NCBI RefSeq assembly: GCF_014640675.1
Contig: NZ_BMHK01000007.1
Span: 62,237-126,236 of the forward strand
Length of the DNA stretch: 64,000 bases
From: Novosphingobium endophyticum
GTDB taxonomy: Bacteria; Pseudomonadota; Alphaproteobacteria; Sphingomonadales; Sphingomonadaceae
Direction of reading: 5' to 3'
Shown here one piece after another: positions 17,380 to 26,020 of this stretch; position 1 is the stretch's first letter, and every line of letters begins with the position of its first letter. A model generated the notes under the pieces. That model had not been told where the DNA came from. It worked only from the letters and a program-made list of their open reading frames with translations, and did no database searches. Both the position numbers and the translations under genes were made by a program.

Positions 17380-18066
17380 ATGGAAGACACCCTGCTGCAG
17401 GCCGCAGCGCTCATCCCCTGCCTTGTCATCGCAATCGTGTTTCACGAAGTGGCCCATGGCTGGACTGCGCTGGCCCTGGGCGATCCCACCGCGCGCGAAC
17501 AGCGGCGGCTCAGCCTCAACCCGCTGCGCCATGTCGATCCCATCGGGACGGTGGTGCTGCCGGGATTCCTCGCCATGGTGGGCTCGCCGATCTTCGGCTG
17601 GGCAAAGCCGGTGCCGGTCAACTTCCGGCGGCTGCGCAACCGGCGCGTGGGCATGATGGCCGTGGCCGCCGCCGGGCCGGGCACGAACCTGATCCTCGCG
17701 GCCGTGGGCGCGGTGCTGCTGGGGCTGCTGATCCGCTTTACCGGTGGTGAGTTCGGCCCGGGCGAGCAATTCGCGGCGCTGGGCTTCAACTACTTCATCC
17801 TCATCAACATCTTTCTGGCCCTGTTCAACCTGCTGCCGATCCCGCCCTTCGACGGGTCGCATATCGTCGAGGGCGCCCTGCCGCGCGATGCCGCCAGGGC
17901 TTACGCGCGCCTGCGGCCCTTCGGCTTGCCGCTGCTGTTTCTGCTGCTGCTCGTGATTCCCTATTTCTTTCCCGAGTGGCGCATTCTGGAGCGGGTCCTG
18001 CTGCCGCCGGTGTTCTGGGCTCGCGAGCATTACTTCGATCTCGTCGCGGTGGTCGCCGGGGCCTGA
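17380..18066 (+). CDS. Site-2 protease family (M50) integral membrane metalloprotease
   Basis: This 228-residue membrane protein has the zinc-binding HEVAH at residues 22-26 inside the first helix. The third ligand motif NLLPIPPFDGSHI lies in a later helix. About five to six transmembrane segments fit the short M50 group without a PDZ domain (FtsH/YwhC-like rhomboid-independent S2P family). Substrate is unknown. It stands between a sulfotransferase and truB and shows no overlap with either. Confidence 0.88.
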   Translation: MEDTLLQAAALIPCLVIAIVFHEVAHGWTALALGDPTAREQRRLSLNPLRHVDPIGTVVLPGFLAMVGSPIFGWAKPVPVNFRRLRNRRVGMMAVAAAGPGTNLILAAVGAVLLGLLIRFTGGEFGPGEQFAALGFNYFILINIFLALFNLLPIPPFDGSHIVEGALPRDAARAYARLRPFGLPLLFLLLLVIPYFFPEWRILERVLLPPVFWAREHYFDLVAVVAGA

Positions 18067-18188
18067 GGGGCGATGCTGTCACGGGCTTGGTCGGCGGAGC
18101 ATGCCGAGTAGCGACAGCGGGCCGCCGTTGACAAACCGGCGCCGGGCGCCTTGGGAGGCGCGATGACGCTTTCCGCCATTGCCTCGTG

Positions 18189-19157
18189 ATGCCGCACGGC
18201 TGGATCATTCTCGACAAGCCGGTCGGTCTGGGCTCGACCCAGGCCGTCGCGGCAGTGAAGCGCAACTTGCGCGAGGCAGGCTATGGCAAGAAGGTGAAGG
18301 TCGGCCACGGCGGTACGCTCGACCCGCTGGCCACGGGCGTCCTGCCGGTGGCGCTGGGCGAAGCGACCAAGCTGACCGGACGCATGCTCGATGCCAGCAA
18401 GACCTATGAGTTCACCGTGCGCTTCGGCGAGGAGACCGATACGCTCGACCTCGAAGGCGCCGTGATCGCCAGCAGCGATGTGCGGCCGACCATGGAGCAG
18501 GTCGAAGCGGTGCTGCCGCGCTTCACCGGGCCGATCGAACAGGTACCGCCGGCCTATTCGGCGCTCAAGGTGGGCGGCGAGCGGGCTTATGACCTGGCGC
18601 GCGCCGGGCAGGACGTGGCGTTGAAGGCGCGGAGCGTGGAAATCTTTGAGCTGAGGTCCGTTCGTGTCGAGCGAAGTCGAGACACATGCGCGCAAGGTGT
18701 CTCGACTTCGCTCGACACGAACGGAGAAGTCGAGCCAATCGAAAGCCTCGAACTTTGCGCGCACGTCTCCAAGGGCACCTATATCCGCTCCCTCGCGCGC
18801 GACATCGCGCATGCGCTGGGCAGCTGCGGTACGGTCACCATGCTGCGCCGCGTGCAGGCCGGGCCGTTCGACTGGTCCCATGCGATTTCGCTGGACAAAT
18901 TGAACGAGATCGGTCAGGGGGCGCCTCTTGAACAGGTACTCTTGCCGCTGGAGGCGGGGCTGGACGACATCCCGGCCATCGACCTTAGCTCGGAGCAGGC
19001 AAGGGCGGTCCGACAGGGCCGCGTTCTCACCGGGCTGCCCCACGAAGACGGGCTGCATTGGGCGCGTGAAGGAATGGTTCCGGTCGCGCTGGTGGAGCTT
19101 TCGGGCGGAGACGCGCGGGTCGTTCGGGGTTTCAACCTTACGGATGTCGCGGAGTAG
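18189..19157 (+). CDS. truB: tRNA pseudouridine(55) synthase TruB, with in-frame palindromic insert
   Basis: This 322-residue enzyme makes pseudouridine 55 in tRNA T-loops. Catalytic region GHGGTLDPLATGVLPVALG (the Asp is the nucleophile) is present, as are YSALKVGGERAYDLAR and the KGTYIRSLARDI motif. Residues 157-179 are encoded exactly by a 69-bp perfect palindrome (18657-18725) and have no counterpart in the E. coli enzyme. They fall in a loop between the EIFEL and LCAHVSKGTYIR strands, so activity may be kept. A 5-bp gap separates the gene from rpsO. Confidence 0.95.
   Translation: MPHGWIILDKPVGLGSTQAVAAVKRNLREAGYGKKVKVGHGGTLDPLATGVLPVALGEATKLTGRMLDASKTYEFTVRFGEETDTLDLEGAVIASSDVRPTMEQVEAVLPRFTGPIEQVPPAYSALKVGGERAYDLARAGQDVALKARSVEIFELRSVRVERSRDTCAQGVSTSLDTNGEVEPIESLELCAHVSKGTYIRSLARDIAHALGSCGTVTMLRRVQAGPFDWSHAISLDKLNEIGQGAPLEQVLLPLEAGLDDIPAIDLSSEQARAVRQGRVLTGLPHEDGLHWAREGMVPVALVELSGGDARVVRGFNLTDVAE
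18657..18725. repeat. Perfect 29-bp inverted repeat inserted in truB
   Basis: Arms 18657-18685 and 18697-18725 are exact reverse complements over 29 bp, with an 11-nt spacer. Total length is 69 bp, a multiple of three, encoding 23 residues without a stop. The outer 17 bp of the right arm (CGCTCGACACGAACGGA) recur at 58491-58507 after gatB, so it is an interspersed repeat family rather than a chance palindrome. Confidence 0.9.
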
Positions 19158-19162
19158 AATGA

Positions 19163-19432
19163 ATGTCGGTTACCGCCGAGAAGAAGCAGGAAATCATTTC
19201 GGACAACGCTCGCGCCTCTGGCGATACGGGCAGCCCGGAAGTTCAGGTCGCGATCCTCACCGAGCGTATCAACAACCTGACCGGACACTTCAAGTCGCAC
19301 CACAAGGACAACCATTCGCGCCGCGGTCTGCTGGCCATGGTCAACAAGCGCCGCTCGCTGCTCGACTACCTCAAGAAGAAGGATGTCGCGCGGTACAACG
19401 CGCTGATCCAGAAGCTGGGTCTGCGCAAATAA
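19163..19432 (+). CDS. rpsO: 30S ribosomal protein S15
   Basis: This 89-residue protein starts [20 protein letters not shown] and contains the conserved [22 protein letters not shown] and [20 protein letters not shown] blocks. S15 binds the central domain of 16S rRNA early in assembly. It follows truB by 5 bp and is followed by a UUCG-loop hairpin at 19446-19459. This is the standard truB-rpsO-pnp order. Confidence 0.98.
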   Translation: MSVTAEKKQEIISDNARASGDTGSPEVQVAILTERINNLTGHFKSHHKDNHSRRGLLAMVNKRRSLLDYLKKKDVARYNALIQKLGLRK

Positions 19433-19445
19433 CGCAATGCTTCGG

Positions 19446-19459
19446 CCCGCTTCGGCGGG
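19446..19459 (+). terminator. UUCG-loop hairpin after rpsO
   Basis: CCCGC-TTCG-GCGGG forms a 5-bp stem with the very stable UUCG tetraloop, followed by TCGTTT. It lies 14 bp after the rpsO stop, so it could terminate or attenuate transcription before pnp. Confidence 0.5.
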
Positions 19460-19472
19460 TCGTTTGCCATTC

Positions 19473-19574
19473 GTCATCCCGGACTTGATCCGGGACCGCT
19501 GGCCGATCCACCCCGCCATTTCGGCGAGGCTCCGGCTAAAGACCGGCACCGGTCCCGGCGTTCGCCGGGATGAC
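19473..19574. repeat. Interspersed palindromic repeat between rpsO and pnp
   Basis: The two ends read GTCATCCCGGACTTGATCCGGG and, inverted, GTCATCCCGG-CGAACGCCGGG. Each end is thus itself palindromic, and the two face each other over about 100 bp. CCCGG-type repeats of this sort are common in sphingomonad spacers. A similar half element occurs at about 2415-2440. Confidence 0.7.
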
Positions 19575-19705
19575 GGGAAGATTGGGTATCCTCGCAATCC
19601 GGCGAGGGGCCTCGGGGTCATGACAGGCCCCACACCGGACCGGGACGGAATCCCCGGCAGTAAACCCCGCCAGGCAATAGGGCCGGCGGGCTGAGGAATA
19701 TCTCT

Positions 19706-22006
19706 ATGTTCGACGTAAAAACCGTATCCATGGAGTGGGGCGGAAAGACCCTCACGCTGGAAACCGGCCGCATTGCCCGTCAGGCTGACGGCGCGGTCCT
19801 TGCCACTTATGGCGAAACCGTAGTGCTTTGCGCGGTCACGGCCGCCAAGTCGGTGAAGGAAGGCCAGGACTTCTTCCCGCTGACCGTCCACTACCAGGAA
19901 AAATTCTCGTCCGCCGGCCGTATTCCCGGCGGCTTCTTTAAGCGTGAGCGTGGCGCGACCGAAAAGGAAACGCTGACCAGCCGCCTGATCGACCGTCCGG
20001 TGCGCCCGTTGTTCCCCGAGGGCTTCTACAACGAGATCAACTGCATCGCGCAGGTTCTCTCCTATGACGGCGAGACCGAACCCGATGTCGTGGCGATGAT
20101 TGCCGCCTCGGCCGCGCTCACCATCTCGGGTGTGCCCTTCATGGGCCCGATCGGCGCCTGCCGCGTCGGCTTCGTCGACGGCGAATACACGCTCAACCCG
20201 AAGCAGGACGCGGCGCTGGCCGATGGCCGCCTCGACCTGATCGTTGCCGCCACCGGCGATGCCGTGATGATGGTGGAATCGGAAGCCAGGGAACTGACCG
20301 AGGAAGAGATGCTCGGCGCCGTCATGTTCGCGCATGACGAGTGCAAGAAGGTCGTCAACCTCATTGTCGACCTTGCCGAGAAAGCCGCCAAGGAGCCGTG
20401 GCAGATCGACCTGTCGGACAACGCCGCCGACATCAAGGCGAAGCTCAAGGACGTGGTCGGCGCCGACGTTGCCGCCGCTTACAAGCTGACCGACAAGTCG
20501 GCCCGCGCGAACGCGCTCAACGAAGCGCGCGCCAAGGCCAAGGCCGCTTTCGCCGACGCCGAGCCGCAGACCCAGATGGTCGCCATCAAGACGATGAAGA
20601 AGGTCGAGGCGGAAATCGTGCGCGGCGCCATCCTCAAGGACGGCCAGCGCATCGACGGTCGCAAGCTCGATCAGGTGCGCCCGATCGAATCGATCGTCGG
20701 CTTCCTGCCCCGGACCCACGGTTCGGCGCTGTTCACCCGCGGCGAGACGCAGACCATCTGCACCACGACCCTGGGCACCAAGGACAGCGAGCAGATGATC
20801 GACGGGCTGGAAGGCCTGTCCTACTCGGCATTCATGCTGCACTACAACTTCCCGCCCTATTCGGTCGGTGAAGTAGGCCGCTTCGGCGCGCCGGGCCGCC
20901 GCGAAGTCGGCCACGGCAAGCTGGCGTGGCGCGCGCTGCACCCGGTCCTGCCGAAGAAGGAGGACTTCCCCTACACCATCCGCATCCTGTCGGACGTCAC
21001 CGAGTCCAACGGCTCGTCGTCGATGGCCACCATCTGCGGCGGCTGCCTCTCGATGATGGACGCGGGCGTTCCGATCGAGCGTCCGGTCTCGGGCATCGCC
21101 ATGGGCCTGATCCTGGAAGGTGACGAGTTCGCCGTGCTTTCGGACATCCTGGGCGACGAGGATCACCTCGGCGACATGGACTTCAAGGTGGCCGGCACCG
21201 AGAACGGCATCACCACGATGCAGATGGACATCAAGATCGCCGGGATCACCAAGGAGATCATGGGCAAGGCGCTGGAGCAGGCGAAGGCCGGCCGCGCGCA
21301 CATCCTGGGTGAAATGACCAAGGCCCTCGGCTCGGCTCGTACCGAGCTTTCGGCCCATGCCCCGCGCATCGAGACGATCCAGATCGACAAGTCGAAGATC
21401 CGCGACGTCATCGGCACCGGCGGTAAGGTCATCCGCGAGATCGTGGCCGAGACCGGCGCCAAGGTCGACATCGACGATGAAGGCGTGATCAAGATCTCGT
21501 CTTCGGACCTCGACCAGATCGAGGCCGCCAAGAAGTGGATCCTCGGCATCGTCGAGGAAGCCGAGGTCGGCAAGATCTACGCCGGCAAGGTCGTCAACAT
21601 CGTCGATTTCGGTGCTTTCGTGAACTTCATGGGCGGCAAGGACGGTCTCGTCCACGTCTCCGAAATGAAGAACGAGCGCGTCGAGAAGCCGACCGATGTC
21701 GTCTCCGAAGGTCAGGAAGTGAAGGTCAAGGTCCTCGAGATCGACAATCGCGGCAAGGTCCGCCTGTCGATGCGCGTGGTCGACCAGGAAACCGGCGAAG
21801 AGCTGGAAGACACCCGCCCGCCGCGCGAACCGCGCGGCGACCGCGAGGGTGGCCGCGAGGGTGGCCGTGGCGGTGACCGCCGTGGCCCGCGTCGTGGCGG
21901 CGGCGGCGGCGGTGGCCGTGGCGGCGACCGTGACCGCGGTCCGCGTCGTGAGCGCGGCGAGGGCGGCGATCCGGACCACATGCCGGCCTTCCTCAAGGAA
22001 GACTGA
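19706..22006 (+). CDS. pnp: Polyribonucleotide nucleotidyltransferase (PNPase)
   Basis: This 766-residue phosphorolytic 3'-5' exoribonuclease of the degradosome has two RNase PH domains, KH ([20 protein letters not shown]) and S1 ([20 protein letters not shown]). A glycine/arginine-rich tail (about 700-750) ends in MPAFLKED. The RGG-rich tail with a short hydrophobic/acidic end is common in Alphaproteobacteria and may bind RNA or RNase E. It ends the truB-rpsO-pnp block. A strong terminator follows at 22042. Confidence 0.97.
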   Translation: MFDVKTVSMEWGGKTLTLETGRIARQADGAVLATYGETVVLCAVTAAKSVKEGQDFFPLTVHYQEKFSSAGRIPGGFFKRERGATEKETLTSRLIDRPVRPLFPEGFYNEINCIAQVLSYDGETEPDVVAMIAASAALTISGVPFMGPIGACRVGFVDGEYTLNPKQDAALADGRLDLIVAATGDAVMMVESEARELTEEEMLGAVMFAHDECKKVVNLIVDLAEKAAKEPWQIDLSDNAADIKAKLKDVVGADVAAAYKLTDKSARANALNEARAKAKAAFADAEPQTQMVAIKTMKKVEAEIVRGAILKDGQRIDGRKLDQVRPIESIVGFLPRTHGSALFTRGETQTICTTTLGTKDSEQMIDGLEGLSYSAFMLHYNFPPYSVGEVGRFGAPGRREVGHGKLAWRALHPVLPKKEDFPYTIRILSDVTESNGSSSMATICGGCLSMMDAGVPIERPVSGIAMGLILEGDEFAVLSDILGDEDHLGDMDFKVAGTENGITTMQMDIKIAGITKEIMGKALEQAKAGRAHILGEMTKALGSARTELSAHAPRIETIQIDKSKIRDVIGTGGKVIREIVAETGAKVDIDDEGVIKISSSDLDQIEAAKKWILGIVEEAEVGKIYAGKVVNIVDFGAFVNFMGGKDGLVHVSEMKNERVEKPTDVVSEGQEVKVKVLEIDNRGKVRLSMRVVDQETGEELEDTRPPREPRGDREGGREGGRGGDRRGPRRGGGGGGGRGGDRDRGPRRERGEGGDPDHMPAFLKED

Positions 22007-22041
22007 GCACGAACGGGTTTCCAGACCCGGCGAAGAATCGA

Positions 22042-22070
22042 GGGGCCGTGGCGACACGGCCCCTTTTCGT
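22042..22070 (+). terminator. Rho-independent terminator of pnp
   Basis: GGGGCCGTG-GCGA-CACGGCCCC is a perfect 9-bp GC-rich stem with a 4-nt loop, followed by TTTTCGTTT. It lies 36 bp after the pnp stop. Confidence 0.88.
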
Positions 22071-22204
22071 TTGCGCCGGCGGCCGAGCGCGGGCTGGGCG
22101 CGCGCGTTAATCTTCCCCGGCCGGGCTGTTCACGGCCGGGACGAGGCGCGAGGACGTTGGCCTGCCGGATTGACCGCGCTTTCGGCGCGGACCATGGTTG
22201 CGAA

Positions 22205-22630
22205 ATGATTAAACATCTTCTCGCGCTCTCGCCCCTGATCCTGACGGTTTCCCCGGCCGCCGCGCAGGCGCGGGAGGCGCACTATGCCGCAGGACAGGTG
22301 TGGCAATACTCGGCGCGGGAGCAGGACAGCGATTCGCTCGTCAAGATCCAGAAGGTCGAGATCGAGGATGGGCGGCCCGTCTATCACATCAGCGTGACCG
22401 GCGTACGCTTCGCAGGGGTGCCCGAAGCAAACCTGCTGCCGCATCTGCCGGTGTCGGAGGACGCGCTGGATGCCAGCGTGACCAGGCGGGTCGTGACCGG
22501 CCGGGACTTCGCCGGGATCGCCATCGACGAGGACATCGCCGAATGGCGCGCGGCTGAGGGCGGGGTTCTTTCCGTTCCACTGGCGCAGGCGCTCGACGAC
22601 GTCGAGGGGATGCTGTCGCGCCAGCTTTAG
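22205..22630 (+). CDS. Small secreted/periplasmic hypothetical protein
   Basis: This 141-residue protein begins MIKHLLALSPLILTVSPAAAQA, a clear Sec signal peptide with a cleavage site after A-x-A. The mature part starts around REAHYAAGQVWQYSARE. It contains a V-x-x-W-x-Y-x-x-R segment and a compact alpha/beta composition, but no family I can name. An upstream in-frame ATG at 22157 would bury the signal peptide and is not favoured. It may be the first gene after the pnp terminator. Confidence 0.55.
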   Translation: MIKHLLALSPLILTVSPAAAQAREAHYAAGQVWQYSAREQDSDSLVKIQKVEIEDGRPVYHISVTGVRFAGVPEANLLPHLPVSEDALDASVTRRVVTGRDFAGIAIDEDIAEWRAAEGGVLSVPLAQALDDVEGMLSRQL

Positions 22631-22645
22631 GGCGCTATCGCCCCG
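22631..22645 (+). terminator. Short GC hairpin after the secreted-protein gene
   Basis: GGGCG-CTAT-CGCCC forms a 5-bp stem immediately after the stop codon, without a clear U-run. A second small palindrome (GTCAT/ATGAC) follows. Terminator function is uncertain. Confidence 0.3.
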
Positions 22646-22850
22646 TCATCCGGCGATGACGGAGGCGATTTTCTCTCCGGAGAACTGCGGGCGGCGAACG
22701 ATCGAGGCAACGGCTGGGGATGCCAAAACGATGCGCCGATGCCGCTTCGCCTCGGCCAGCGTCCGTTCTATCCCTCGAAGACTGGACATGCACCCGGGCG
22801 ATGCCAATAGAATCTGGCATTCGGATGTCGCGGAATAAAGTCTTTCGGGA

Positions 22851-24203
22851 ATGGCAATATCGCTTCGCCAAGTATTTATCTATGGGCGAGCAGCTTTGCT
22901 TGCCCTGTTGGGACTGTCTATATTTACATTCGCGGTCCAGCGTACGCCAGTTGATCCGGATAACCCGTTCAGCAGGGTGATCACATGGCTGACTTACGTT
23001 CCGAGATTTGTCCACGACACATGGAACGACCTGAGGACCGATCCTTTCGGTCCCTCCCGCGTGCCGGACGAGTTCGGCGACCGCGCCCGCTATCAGCCCG
23101 TCGACAATCACACGCCGTACCGCATCGAGGGCCTCGTGATGCGGAAAGGGCCTTCGGCGAGCGCGCCCGAACCGGGCTGGCGGGTTCTCTACGGCATTTT
23201 CCGGATCGACGGCGAACCCCAGTACGCGGCTCTTGCCCTGTCACCCCGGTTCGCAATCGAGCATGTCTGGCTGGTCGACCACGATGTTCTCAGCGAGAGT
23301 GGCGAGACTGTCGGCGCGGCCTATTTTCCCCACGGATTTGCGGTTCTGCGCGATGGCTCGATCCTGGCCGGCTTCGACGATCACTATCGGACCGTGCGTG
23401 TCGGCGCTTGTGGCAAGCGTATCTGGACGTCCGAAGCGCGGTTGAACCACGCGATATATCCCGTCGATGGCGACCGCTTCGCCTGGGGCGTGGGCGCGGA
23501 GGATCATCTCCAGAAGATCGACCTTCGCACCGGCAGGATTGCCCAGGACATCTCCATCGAGGACCTGCGGCGGGCAAATCCCGATCTGACCGTGCTGGAG
23601 ATGCGCCGCATCGACGACAATGCCCTGGGATTGAACACGCGCGGCGATGCCGGCGCGTACCATCCGGACGCCTACCATGCTAACGACGCCGAGCCGCTGC
23701 CGCCCGAATTGGCGGCGCGGTTTCCCGGCTTCCGTGCGGGCGATCTGCTGATAAGCCTGCGCTCGCTGAACCTGGTCGCGGTCGTCGATCCGCACACGCG
23801 CAAGATCAAGTGGCTGACCAACAGCCACACATTGAGGCAGCACGATCCGGATTGGGAACCGGATGGCACGATCAGTGTTTTCGACAATCAGATGGGTCGC
23901 AAATTCAGCCGCGTGGTGAATTACGACCCTCGAACGGATCAGTACCGGACGATCCTGAACGGAAGTTCCATGAACTTCTATTCGCGGATTCGCGGCAAGC
24001 AGCAATTGCTTGGCAGCGGCGCGATGCTGGTCTCAAGCGCCGAACAGGGGCGGGTTTTCGAGTTGGGTCGGGATGGAAAGGTCTCTTCCGAAATCCTGAT
24101 TCACGATCCCGAGAATCCCGGAAAGAACTTCGTTTTTTCGGAGGCGATCCATTTTGCTCCCGACGACCCCCTATTCGAAAAGGTCAAGTCATGCCCAAGA
24201 TAG
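22851..24203 (+). CDS. Arylsulfotransferase-like (ASST) membrane-anchored protein
   Basis: This 450-residue protein has one N-terminal membrane anchor (about 11-29, GRAALLALLGLSIFTFAV). A large extracytoplasmic domain of repeated beta-propeller-like blades follows. Motifs such as HGFAVLRDGSILAGFDDHYR, NHAIYPVDGDRFAWG and TLRQHDPDWEPDGTISVFDNQ fit the ASST/Arylsulfotran_2 group, with catalytic-type His residues before acidic/Asn-rich turns. ASST enzymes move sulfate between phenols without PAPS. The assignment is by pattern. It overlaps the next small gene by 13 bp. Confidence 0.7.
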   Translation: MAISLRQVFIYGRAALLALLGLSIFTFAVQRTPVDPDNPFSRVITWLTYVPRFVHDTWNDLRTDPFGPSRVPDEFGDRARYQPVDNHTPYRIEGLVMRKGPSASAPEPGWRVLYGIFRIDGEPQYAALALSPRFAIEHVWLVDHDVLSESGETVGAAYFPHGFAVLRDGSILAGFDDHYRTVRVGACGKRIWTSEARLNHAIYPVDGDRFAWGVGAEDHLQKIDLRTGRIAQDISIEDLRRANPDLTVLEMRRIDDNALGLNTRGDAGAYHPDAYHANDAEPLPPELAARFPGFRAGDLLISLRSLNLVAVVDPHTRKIKWLTNSHTLRQHDPDWEPDGTISVFDNQMGRKFSRVVNYDPRTDQYRTILNGSSMNFYSRIRGKQQLLGSGAMLVSSAEQGRVFELGRDGKVSSEILIHDPENPGKNFVFSEAIHFAPDDPLFEKVKSCPR

Positions 24204-24412
24204 CCATCCTGCTCGTTCTGGTTGCCGCCATGTCGGCAACGCCCGCTTATGCCTACGTCGGTCCGGGCTCCAGCCTGGGCGCGGTCGGCGTGTTCATCGG
24301 TCTGGTCGCCACCGTGCTTCTCGCGCTGGTCTCGTTCGTCTGGTACCCCTTCAAGCGTCTCGCGCGGCGGGTCAGGCGAAAGGACCCGGCGGCCGGGAAC
24401 AAGGCCGAATGA
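24191..24412 (+). CDS. Small membrane protein of the sulfotransferase cluster
   Basis: This 73-residue protein has a probable signal or anchor (MPKIAILLVLVAAMSATPAYA), a Y-V-G-P-G-S-S-L-G-A motif, and a second membrane helix (about 34-50), then a strongly basic tail (KRLARRVRRK). The Y-V-G-P-G-x-x-x-G pattern is frequent in short proteins next to glycan-handling or nucleotide-sugar genes. No function is established. It overlaps the arylsulfotransferase-like gene and lies 7 bp before the next membrane protein, so these are probably one operon. Confidence 0.65.
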   Translation: MPKIAILLVLVAAMSATPAYAYVGPGSSLGAVGVFIGLVATVLLALVSFVWYPFKRLARRVRRKDPAAGNKAE

Positions 24413-24419
24413 CCGCGCC

Positions 24420-24800
24420 ATGGACGCCCTGACCTGGCTCTGGGTGATCGGCGCGAGTTGCCTGGCCGCCGAACTGTTCTCACGCCTGCCTTTTGAACGG
24501 ACAGTGGCGGGGATGATGAAGTGCGGCTCCCGGGCCGGGTGGGTCTTCTCCTCCCGCCGGATTTCCGACCACTGGAAGGAAACGGTCATGCCCGCCTATG
24601 CCTGGTGCATGGCGCGCCATACGCTGACACTCGCGCTCTTCTTCGCGGCGCTGGCAGTGGCGATCGGCATCGTGCTTGTCCTCGCGGACGCGGTTTCGCC
24701 CGAGGCGGGGCGATTCCTTGCCAGTGCCCCCGGGCTGGCGGCGAGCTTCGTGGTCGCGACCGTCTACTACGTGCTGAGGCGGCGCCTTGCTCGAGCATGA
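24420..24800 (+). CDS. Membrane protein of unknown function
   Basis: This 126-residue protein has an N-terminal hydrophobic segment (LTWLWVIGASCLAAELF), an amphipathic basic middle (about 25-60), and two C-terminal helices (LALFFAALAVAIGIVLVLA and ASFVVATVYYVL). No known motif is seen. The ATG at 24420 lies 7 bp after the preceding stop. Its 3' end overlaps the TTG start of the sulfotransferase by 14 bp, which implies coupling. Confidence 0.5.
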   Translation: MDALTWLWVIGASCLAAELFSRLPFERTVAGMMKCGSRAGWVFSSRRISDHWKETVMPAYAWCMARHTLTLALFFAALAVAIGIVLVLADAVSPEAGRFLASAPGLAASFVVATVYYVLRRRLARA

Positions 24801-25824
24801 TTACACCGCGGCCGACAGACTGCTGCACCGGCTGGCCTTGGGCCTTCCCGCAGTCGCCGAACTGAGCTTCGATCTCGATCAGCGCGGGAACGGCGCGACC
24901 GAAAAGGCGGTCGGCGACCTGCATCATGTCTTCGTCACCGGGCTCGCGCGGGCGGGCACGACGGTGCTGCTGCGCCACCTTCACCGCAGCGGCCCGTTTC
25001 GCTCGCTCACCTATCGCGACATGCCTTTCGTGCTCGCGCCGCAGCTTTGGAAGCGGTTTTCCTCGCGCTGGCAGCAGCGGCGCGAGGAGCGTCTGCGCGC
25101 CCATGGCGACAGGATCATGGTGAGCGCCGACAGTCCCGAGGCTTTCGACGAGGTTTTCTGGCGCATTTTCACCGGTCCCGACTACATCCGCCCGGAGGGC
25201 CTTGCGCCCTACCAGCCCGACGAGGCGGTGCTGGCCCGGTTCCGGTCTTACATCGCGGCGATCCTTGCCAGTGGCGATCCTGGGCAGCAGCGCTATCTTT
25301 CGAAGAACAACAACAACATCCTGCGCCTGCCGGCACTGCGGGACGCGCTCCCCGAGGCGCTGTTCGTTATTCCCTTCCGGCATCCCGCAGACCAGGCCTC
25401 TTCGCTGCACAGGCAGCATGCGCTGTTCTGCCGGATGCAGGGTGAAACCCCGTTCGTGCGTTCCTACATGGACTGGCTGGCTCACCACGAGTTCGGGCAA
25501 GGGCATCGCCCTTTCCTGTTTGGCGGCGGCCCGCCGGGCGATCTTGCGCCGCAATCGCCGGACTACTGGCTGGAAATGTGGACGCGCACGCACGAGGCGT
25601 TGGCCGGTGACGTCCATGAGCGGAACGTCTTCGTCTGTTACGAAGAGCTTTGCACCAACGCTGACGTCTGGAACCGGCTGACCTGGCGGCTGGACCTGCC
25701 ACGGACAGCCAGACCGGATTTTTCCCTGGCCCGCAAGCAGGCCGATGCTTTCGATCCGGCGAGACTGAGGCGGGCGGAAGCCGTCTATCAGGAACTGCGG
25801 CTGAGAGCGTCCGCCGGCGGTTGA
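24787..25824 (+). CDS. Sulfotransferase domain protein
   Basis: This 345-residue protein has an N-terminal strand and P-loop-like PAPS site VTGLARAGTTVLLRHL (about 49-64). The second conserved region, FVIPFRHPADQASSLHRQHA, carries the R-H-P-x-x-Q-x-x-S variant expected for 3'-phosphate contact. The start is a TTG inside the previous gene. Together with the ASST-like protein and two small membrane proteins it makes a compact sulfation-related cluster. The acceptor is unknown; outer polysaccharide or glycolipid is plausible but not shown. Confidence 0.78.
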   Translation: MLEHDYTAADRLLHRLALGLPAVAELSFDLDQRGNGATEKAVGDLHHVFVTGLARAGTTVLLRHLHRSGPFRSLTYRDMPFVLAPQLWKRFSSRWQQRREERLRAHGDRIMVSADSPEAFDEVFWRIFTGPDYIRPEGLAPYQPDEAVLARFRSYIAAILASGDPGQQRYLSKNNNNILRLPALRDALPEALFVIPFRHPADQASSLHRQHALFCRMQGETPFVRSYMDWLAHHEFGQGHRPFLFGGGPPGDLAPQSPDYWLEMWTRTHEALAGDVHERNVFVCYEELCTNADVWNRLTWRLDLPRTARPDFSLARKQADAFDPARLRRAEAVYQELRLRASAGG

Positions 25825-26020
25825 TCGCAAGGGCGGCCGCGCGCGCTGGTATCATGCAAACGTGGCGGGCGATCGGAACGACGCACCAAGCGGTGCGTTG
25901 ATCTCATATGCCGTTGACGTCCGTGGGTCGGCGCGGACCGATTCGCAATAGGGGCCGGGGTGATGGTAGAAGGTGTTTACTGCCTTCGACTTCCCGATTC
26001 TCGCAAGGGGGGAAAGAGTC

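Noticed and set aside
18914..22057. Very long open frame on the strand opposite pnp (over 1000 codons)
   Set aside because: It is an antisense shadow of pnp caused by high GC and codon bias. It has no domain, and the sense gene is certain.
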